From Gnetum montanum (Eukaryota > Streptophyta > Gnetopsida > Gnetales > Gnetaceae): DNA of 64,000 nucleotides. Positions 58,451 to 64,000 of this stretch are shown here, in pieces; positions within the stretch are counted from its first letter, which is position 1; each line of letters begins with the position of its first letter. The translations under genes were made by a program, and so were the position numbers. Where the stretch lies: positions 283,577 through 347,576 of the forward strand of contig MNCI01024054.1 in the NCBI GenBank assembly GCA_015680685.1. Reading direction: 5' to 3'. The notes beneath the pieces were generated by a model. The model made no database searches. It worked only from the letters and a program-made list of their open reading frames with translations, and was not told where the DNA came from.

Positions 58451-58980
58451 TTCTGAATGAGAAGATAGGATAGGATGTTCTCATACCAATTGAGTTCTTT
58501 GGGGTCTTGTTCAATAACAACACCTGCAAAGAGGAGTTTATCAAGAAATTGGTCTAATAGTGGGCTTTCCTCCTTCTTGCTATTCCATTGTAATCGAGAT
58601 AAATGATTAGACATCACATTCTTAGTTTCCTTTCTGTCCACCATCATTAAATTGAACTCTTTCAAGATCACCAGCCACCGTATGACATGAGGGCTCAACA
58701 TTCATTTGTTCATAAGGAACTTGATAACACTATGGTTGGTGTGCATAAATACTTTATATCTAGGCACATGATACTTGAATTTTTCTAGTTCATACACCAC
58801 TACTATGAATTCTTTTTCACTGGTGATGTATTTCAACTATGCATCCACGATGCTCCTACTTGCACAGTGGATGTAATATGAACATTTATAATCAACCAAC
58901 TGTGTAAGCATAGCTTCTAAGGCATAGTTAGATGCATCCGTCATGATATGAAAGGGTCTAGACCAGTCTAGTACTCATAG
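58451..58980 (-). pseudogene. E5 RNase H, broken
   Basis: Minus strand. GTKNVVSNHLS of E2 corresponds to ETKNVMSNHLSRLQ here, and an open stretch to 58701 gives VIRWLVILKEFNLMMVDRK. Earlier parts near 58720-58960 (DHNA-like and LEKFKYHVP-like segments) are broken by shifts. Confidence 0.78.
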
Positions 58981-59880
58981 AATTGGATTTTCAATGAGCT
59001 TCTAATTAGAGTCTAAGAATGCATGCTCGTCTTTCTTAGTCTAGATGAATAGTGCATCTTTCTTTGTCAACTTCACCAATAGTTTGACGATCTTCAAGAA
59101 GTTCTCAATGAAGCACCTATAGTAACCTATGTATCCAAGGAATGACCTCACATCTTTAATTAGTTTAGGCTATTTGGTGATTCCTTGGATGACCGTTATC
59201 TTTTCTGGGTCTATCATGATCCAATTGCTAGAAATACGGTGCCCTAAGACAATGCCTTCTTAGACCGTCAAATGTCTCTTTTATCAATTGAGCCTCAAAC
59301 TAGTCTTCACACATCATTGAATCACTTGCTCCAAATAGCCTAAGACTTGCTCAAATGTAGCCCTAGAGGTGGATAAGTCATCCATGAAGACTTCCACCCT
59401 GCTACCAATTTGTTATTTGAAGATGTTTAGGACTAAACATTGGAAAGTAGCAAGAGCATTGCACAGGCCAAAGGGCATCTTCTAATATTCAAAAGTTCCC
59501 AAGGACTTGTGAATGTTATTTTAGCATGGTCCTCTGGTACAATTTATATATGGTTATAGCCACTATAACCATCTAGAAAGCTACAATAGCAATTTCCTAC
59601 TATTGTATCCAACACCTAATCCACAAATGGCAATGGAAAGTGATCTTTATAAGTTGTCATGTTCAACAACCTAAAATTGATACAGACCCACCACTTGTCT
59701 CCTTTCTTTAACACTATAACAAGTGGGCTAACCCACTTTCTATCCACAATGGGATAAATGAACCCTACTTTTAGGAGTTATTTAATATCCTCCTTGAGGA
59801 TTTGCTTAAGCTTGGGATTCAAGCATCTCTATAGCTCCCACTTTAGTTTGATGGAAGAATTAGTATAGATTCTATGTTGG
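58981..59880 (-). pseudogene. E5 reverse transcriptase, broken
   Basis: Minus strand. FIYPIVDRKWVSPLVIVLKK, HFPLPFVD and FLDGYSGYNHI lead to the catalytic FMDD at 59377-59388, so the two Asp are kept. An upstream stretch (LNPKLKQILKEDIK) marks the domain start. Stops are mostly TAG. Confidence 0.85.
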
Positions 59881-60242
59881 CATATCCTTGGATTAATTCT
59901 AGTGAGCTCATGATATGACTAGGAAAAGGCTATTGGCAATTTGTTAACAACTCCTAACAACTTTTTCTTTTGTTTTGGAGCAAGCGTGGCATTGATGATT
60001 ACCAACTTTCCATTATTTAAAAATGCATATTCCATGCTTGCTAATATAGCCTTTAACTCAAGGGGCTCCTACTTGAAAGCTTATGGGATCTCTAACTCTT
60101 CCCAATTGATTTCTCCTTGTTCATTAGAGAGTTGACAATGGATCTACTCTAGTTGATCCATGCTCTTCACATAAGAGATTGTGAGGATCTTAGCTAATTC
60201 CATGCACATTGATGATTCAGCCTCTCTTTTTGTTATCACCCA
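59881..60242 (-). other. E5 protease-RT linker
   Basis: Minus strand, corresponding to the E1 and E2 linker. Segments like EELEIP and DPLSTL are recognisable near 60080-60150. Its Cys-rich half lies just upstream within the protease frame (CSQCTDVIEIQRCLY, near 60300). Confidence 0.6.
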
Positions 60243-60840
60243 CTAGGTGTCCTCCTTTTTAGTAACTATAGCATATAGACATCTTTGGATTTCAATGACA
60301 TCAGTACACTGACTACATGCTTTAAGGGACGTACTCTTTACAATCCACAATCTTTTCACGTAGTGGCACCCTGTGTCATTGCATGTGATGCATGGAACAT
60401 GTTGTTTCTCAATCTTATCAAATTCATTTTTCTTGAAAATTTTCAAGGAAAAATCTTGGATCCCCAACTGTGCATTAATTGTACTCATGAATTCCCTTCC
60501 CATGATGATAGGGAAGTCCCCCTTAGCATTCTTCACATGGATCATTAAGAAATCACTAGGATATAACCATCCATAGACAATGGTTACAATGTCCTCAACC
60601 AATCTCAAAGGAACAATAATGGATTGGTCTACCAATTCCAACCTTATATTGCTCCTTTTCAATGGAGGAAAGTTCCAAGCTTTGTACATCTCTTGTGAAA
60701 TCAAATTAACTTCATAACCCGAGTTATAAAAGAGCTTTACAAGGTTCATTTTTGACAATATACAAATAGATAAGAGGACTCCCAAGATCAAATCTCTTCT
60801 TAGAAATATGGTTAGCCCTAATCCAATCAGTGACCATGTG
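60243..60840 (-). pseudogene. E5 aspartic protease, mostly open
   Basis: An open minus-strand stretch of 182 codons (60243-60791). The active-site segment reads LFYNSGYEVNLISQEMYKAW: the catalytic Asp is replaced (YNSG), the Gly is kept. The second half has VEDIVTIVYGWLYPSDFLMI and DFPIIMGREFMST. The end carries the Cys-rich pattern CITCNDTGC and CSQCTDVIEIQRC. It is the best-preserved protease of the lineage here, but catalytically dead. Confidence 0.82.
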
Positions 60841-60849
60841 GGTCACATG

Positions 60850-63250
60850 ACAGTATGTAGCTAGGAAGTGTTTTGGTTTAAAGGAGGCTCGATGGATGTT
60901 ACAAAGGACGTAGGAGTAGAGTTCACAACCATAGGTGTCTATGAGGGCTTTATGGGGTTGTTGGTTTTGAAAAATGATCTTTTATGAAGCTTTGGTTCAG
61001 AACCACTCAGCTGAGGAGCTGATTGTACGTTTACAGTCTTCATGGCATTTCTTTGCTATGGCTATGTTGGGATCTCAGCCTACATAGATGGAGCAAGTGG
61101 AAGAGCAGTTATAGATGGAGGTGCAAGAGTGGTAGGATGAGTAGGAGGAAATTAAGAAAATGGAAAATCCTCCTTATTGATGGTGCTTTGTAATATTTAG
61201 AAGGGTAGTACTAGTGTTGGAAGGAAATATGATTGGAAGAGTCAGGTGAAGAAATGGGTTGTCGAATATAATACCCATAAGGATCATGTTGGTGATAAGG
61301 ATATTGCTACCTTAGAGGTGGCATCCCCCATGACTATGGATGTTTCCACTACTAATATTACTTATGAGGTTACAACACTACTCCACTCGGATAGTAAGTT
61401 TGGTGGTGGAACTGCTATAAATAGTTGCCTTATGGATAAGGCAACCTCCTAGGTGCTTACTATTTTTCTAATTTGAGATTTAGAACATACACCCTAAATT
61501 CATAGAAGTGTGACACAATAGGGCAACATCCCTTGGGATGTTCATATTGGCATATGTCACACCCATCATCATCCAACTTAGAATTTGTAACCTCCTCAGC
61601 TACTGCAGCCTTTCCCTTAGCCTTATAATGGTCACATTCAACCTCCTTTTTCTTTCTTCAATCATGACCACTACCTCCTTGATTTCTACTTCATTTTGCA
61701 ATCTCTAATATAATTTGAAATTTTTTGTTCAAGGAGTCCCACATTTTATCCACCTTAGCTGATATTTCAAAAATAGATTTTTGGATCAGCAAGGTTTTCC
61801 TCTACACCACTTCATCAAGTGATGCCTCCTCCTCATTATCATAGAAATGGACCTCCCTCCTGCAGAGAGAGAAGTCCCTATTATATTCCTCTACACTTTC
61901 TCATTTTTAGCTCATCCTCTTTTTCAACTACTTTCTTGATAAGCCTTTAGATTTGATGGGTCCTTAGCTCCAAACGTTTCCCTTGGGCATAGACCCAAAG
62001 AGTCCTCCTCATTTTAGTTCAGAGCCCATCTATGATGTGGTGTAGCTAATCCCTTTGAGAATAGCCATGACCTATGCATCAATGAAACAAGGAGTAGTAC
62101 TTCCTCATGGTTGCATTCAAGGATTTATGAGTACCCTATTTTCATCCTTGGATTTTCCTTCTCAAGTTAGACACTCTAGAGTACATCTAATACTTGTCAT
62201 TGAATAGTTCAAAGATCATACTCTATCTTTGAATAGATTCCAATTCCAAGGACCAATACCAAATTTTAGATTTTTTGATGAGTATCCAGGAGAATCATTT
62301 TAGCTTTTGCTAGTTATTTTATATGTTCTACAAGGCACATGCATCGTGAAAGGCTTTCAAGTGATTTTGCATATCTAAATTATACCCCCCTTCAAACTTG
62401 GGGATATTATACATATCCAACCATTTGATTCAACTATCTGTCATGTGCCTAGTTGATATTCTTACTACCTCTGCAATGTTTAGCATGTTTCTGGTTGCCA
62501 GTAGGGGCTCATCATAGTCATAGAAATATCGGTGACCCCTATCATGGCCATGATGCCAATGATGAGTATTGTTGTCCCTCGTTTCCTTCTACTATTCATC
62601 TTCTTGTTGCTCATTCCCATGGTCTTTATCATTACGATGTGAACTATGATCATCCTGATCTTGTCATTCACCTCCATCATAATTTTTACTACCTCTATGA
62701 CTTTGATCAAATTTGGAGGAGGAAGATGATGACAACAAAAAATATGAAGAGGAAGGAAAGCCAATACCATATTAGTGCCTACTACTTACTCTTCTTTGGT
62801 TCCTACCTTGTTCATCATGTTTTTCCTTTTCTAGGTGCTTATCCTTATTCCTACCTTGGCTACCCCCTTTCAAGGCCCTCTGATCATGGAAGCCACTCTT
62901 CCTAGAACTAGGGTTATTTATAGTGGACTACAAAAATTGGTTAATGATCTCCTCATTAAAGAGAGGAGGAAAATGAGTGTTTTGGAATGTCCCCAAAAAA
63001 AGTCATTCCCTTCTTTGTGTGTTTATAGGAACAAGCAAGTAGGGAACCGCTTCTCTTTTATGGCCTCATATTGGGCTTCCATTTGCTTATCCTTATTCTT
63101 TGATGGTTTTGAGGGATGATAATCCCAATATGCATGATCTTGCACTTCGTACTCTACATTGAGTCTTGCAATCCCCAGCCTGATAAGATTATTCAACAAC
63201 ACTGTAGGAATAGATTGGTTGAGAGGCAACATAATGTTGCCTTCCATGTA
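60850..63250 (-). pseudogene. E5 gag, broken and 5'-truncated
   Basis: Minus strand. The visible start is near 63230 (MLPLNQSIPTVLLNNLIRLG, VEYEVQDHAYWDYHPSK), matching E1 gag from about residue 70 on. The capsid-like part lies near 62380-61900 (GHGYSQRD, MYSRVSNLRRKIQG), and the compact Cys/His box CDICQYEHPKGCCP near 61520-61565, the cleanest copy of that box. Stops break it. The first 70 or so codons are cut off by the E6 insertion. Confidence 0.82.
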
Positions 63251-64000
63251 TGATGAGTTTTGATTTGTCATGTTGACTAGGCCCATCAATGAGGCCCCAT
63301 CTATGCAATCAATTGCATCAGGGTGGCACCATCGACACAAGGTCTATCCTAATCTATAAATATGAGTCACCAACCACATTTATGGTAATCAATTCTCATA
63401 GTAGTAGCAGAGCTCTTGTATTTTTTCTATTCAAAAGTTAGAATATTTTTCCCAAGTGCCCACAATAGGAGCCATTAAGTGTATGGATCTTTATTCGAGC
63501 ATTATTGTACTTGAGCATGACATTGTGTGAGGTAATAAAGATGAGCTTTCTTATAAACCTTGTAGTAGTCTAGATAGATTAAATATTTCATTTATGCATT
63601 TAATGCTTTCAATTACTTATTCAATGTTTTCCATTAATTAAGCTAATTAAGATAATTTAGCAAGACAAGCTAGATAAATTAAATACATAATTACAACTCC
63701 TTTGAATGTAAAATGTATTCACTTGGTAATCCCAATAGTGTTATTGCTTAGTATGCCCAGTAGCATAGCACTTGGTAACCCAGCAGTGGATATATGGGTT
63801 CAAGACATGTACAGAAAGTGGGACCGAATACTTATGTTAGGATTAGCTAGAGGCTAGTAGGTTAGTTACATTGAATTAGCCATTAAATTACCTTATCTTT
63901 ATCTCTATTCAAGCACCAAGACTATAAAACATAAAACTATAAAAATCGTATGGCTCAATCACACTTAACCATTCCATGTGCTTCACAAGTGTAATTAGAA
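63251..64000 (+). repeat. E6 LTR, plus strand, partial
   Basis: Starts TGATGAGTTTTG at 63251, interrupting the gag of E5. It has GGCCCATCAATGAGGCCCC in U3, TATAAATA at 63355-63362, AATAAA at 63534-63539 and the U5 repeats of the lineage (CTTGGTAATCCCA, CTTGGTAACCCAG). It is most like the E2 LTR. About 200 bp are expected beyond the window, so solo LTR and 5' LTR cannot be told apart. Confidence 0.85.

Larger units (their letters stand above)
50486..63250 (-). mobile_element. E5: Ty3/gypsy element with ORF3, minus strand, 5' end lost
   Basis: Read on the minus strand: gag (63250 down to 60850), protease, RT, RNase H, integrase, spacer, ORF3 and 3' LTR (51294 down to 50486). This is the E2 order. 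An unrelated LTR fragment sits in the spacer (about 55265-56158). A plus-strand LTR (E6) cuts the gag start at 63250, so the 5' LTR and primer site lie outside the window. It entered repeat R; gtaat (50481-50485) would be one copy of its target duplication. Confidence 0.88.

Noticed and set aside
62453-62905. 150-codon plus-strand frame in E5
   Set aside because: Lies opposite the His/Asp/Arg-rich middle of E5 gag, which explains its composition.
1-64000. tRNA, rRNA, CRISPR arrays, bacterial operons
   Set aside because: No such structures seen; repeats are LTR-related and the context is eukaryotic.

Overview
This 64 kb window looks like repeat-filled nuclear DNA of a large plant genome, probably a seed plant; a gymnosperm is possible, but the sequence does not settle the species. 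It is AT-rich and holds two runs of N. I find no intact host gene and no rRNA, tRNA or CRISPR array. Nearly everything is nested, decayed Ty3/gypsy LTR retrotransposons. Element names E0-E7 and R are my own labels.

Layout. E0 (1-3600, minus) is a pol-less element cut by the window edge. E1 (4648-14499, plus) is full length with LTRs, an Asp-tRNA-type primer site, gag, protease, RT, RNase H, integrase and a near-perfect 5-bp target duplication. E3 (from 15107, plus) is a second pol-less element. Its 5' LTR was split by E2 (15298-28631, plus, target duplication gcttt), and its gag was split by E4 (31012-39041, plus, target duplication cttat). E3 resumes at 39042 and runs to about 44400. Then come an unclassified repeat R (44401-46370), the 3' end of another element E7 (46371-49390) and a second R copy (49391-50485) that E5 entered. 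E5 (50486-63250, minus) is a near-complete element interrupted by an LTR fragment (about 55265-56158) and cut at its gag end by LTR E6 (63251 to the window end, plus).

E0-E3, E5 and E7 belong to one lineage: TGATGAG...CTCATCA-type LTR ends where visible, an Asp-tRNA primer site in E1-E3, an unusual compact Cys/His box in gag, and, in most, a third coiled-coil ORF (ORF3) after integrase. E4 is different: long 2.9 kb LTRs ending TGTTGGC...GCCAACA, another primer site, and only a gag-protease reading frame, so it is non-autonomous. Its LTRs carry the first coding part of a host ESS2/DGCR14-like splicing-factor gene with a telo-box leader.

The most unusual signal is in the integrase-to-ORF3 spacer. 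E0, E1, E2, E3 and E5 share two conserved non-coding blocks at similar spacing. In E0, E2, E3 and E5 a TATATATA box follows, preceded by short motifs that resemble the LTR U3 of the same element or subfamily. This suggests an internal, U3-matched promoter for ORF3, in the manner of foamy-virus internal promoters. E1 has lost ORF3 and shows no such box. E0 and E3 have lost all of pol at the same junction but keep gag, the spacer and ORF3, as expected of a mobile non-autonomous subfamily.
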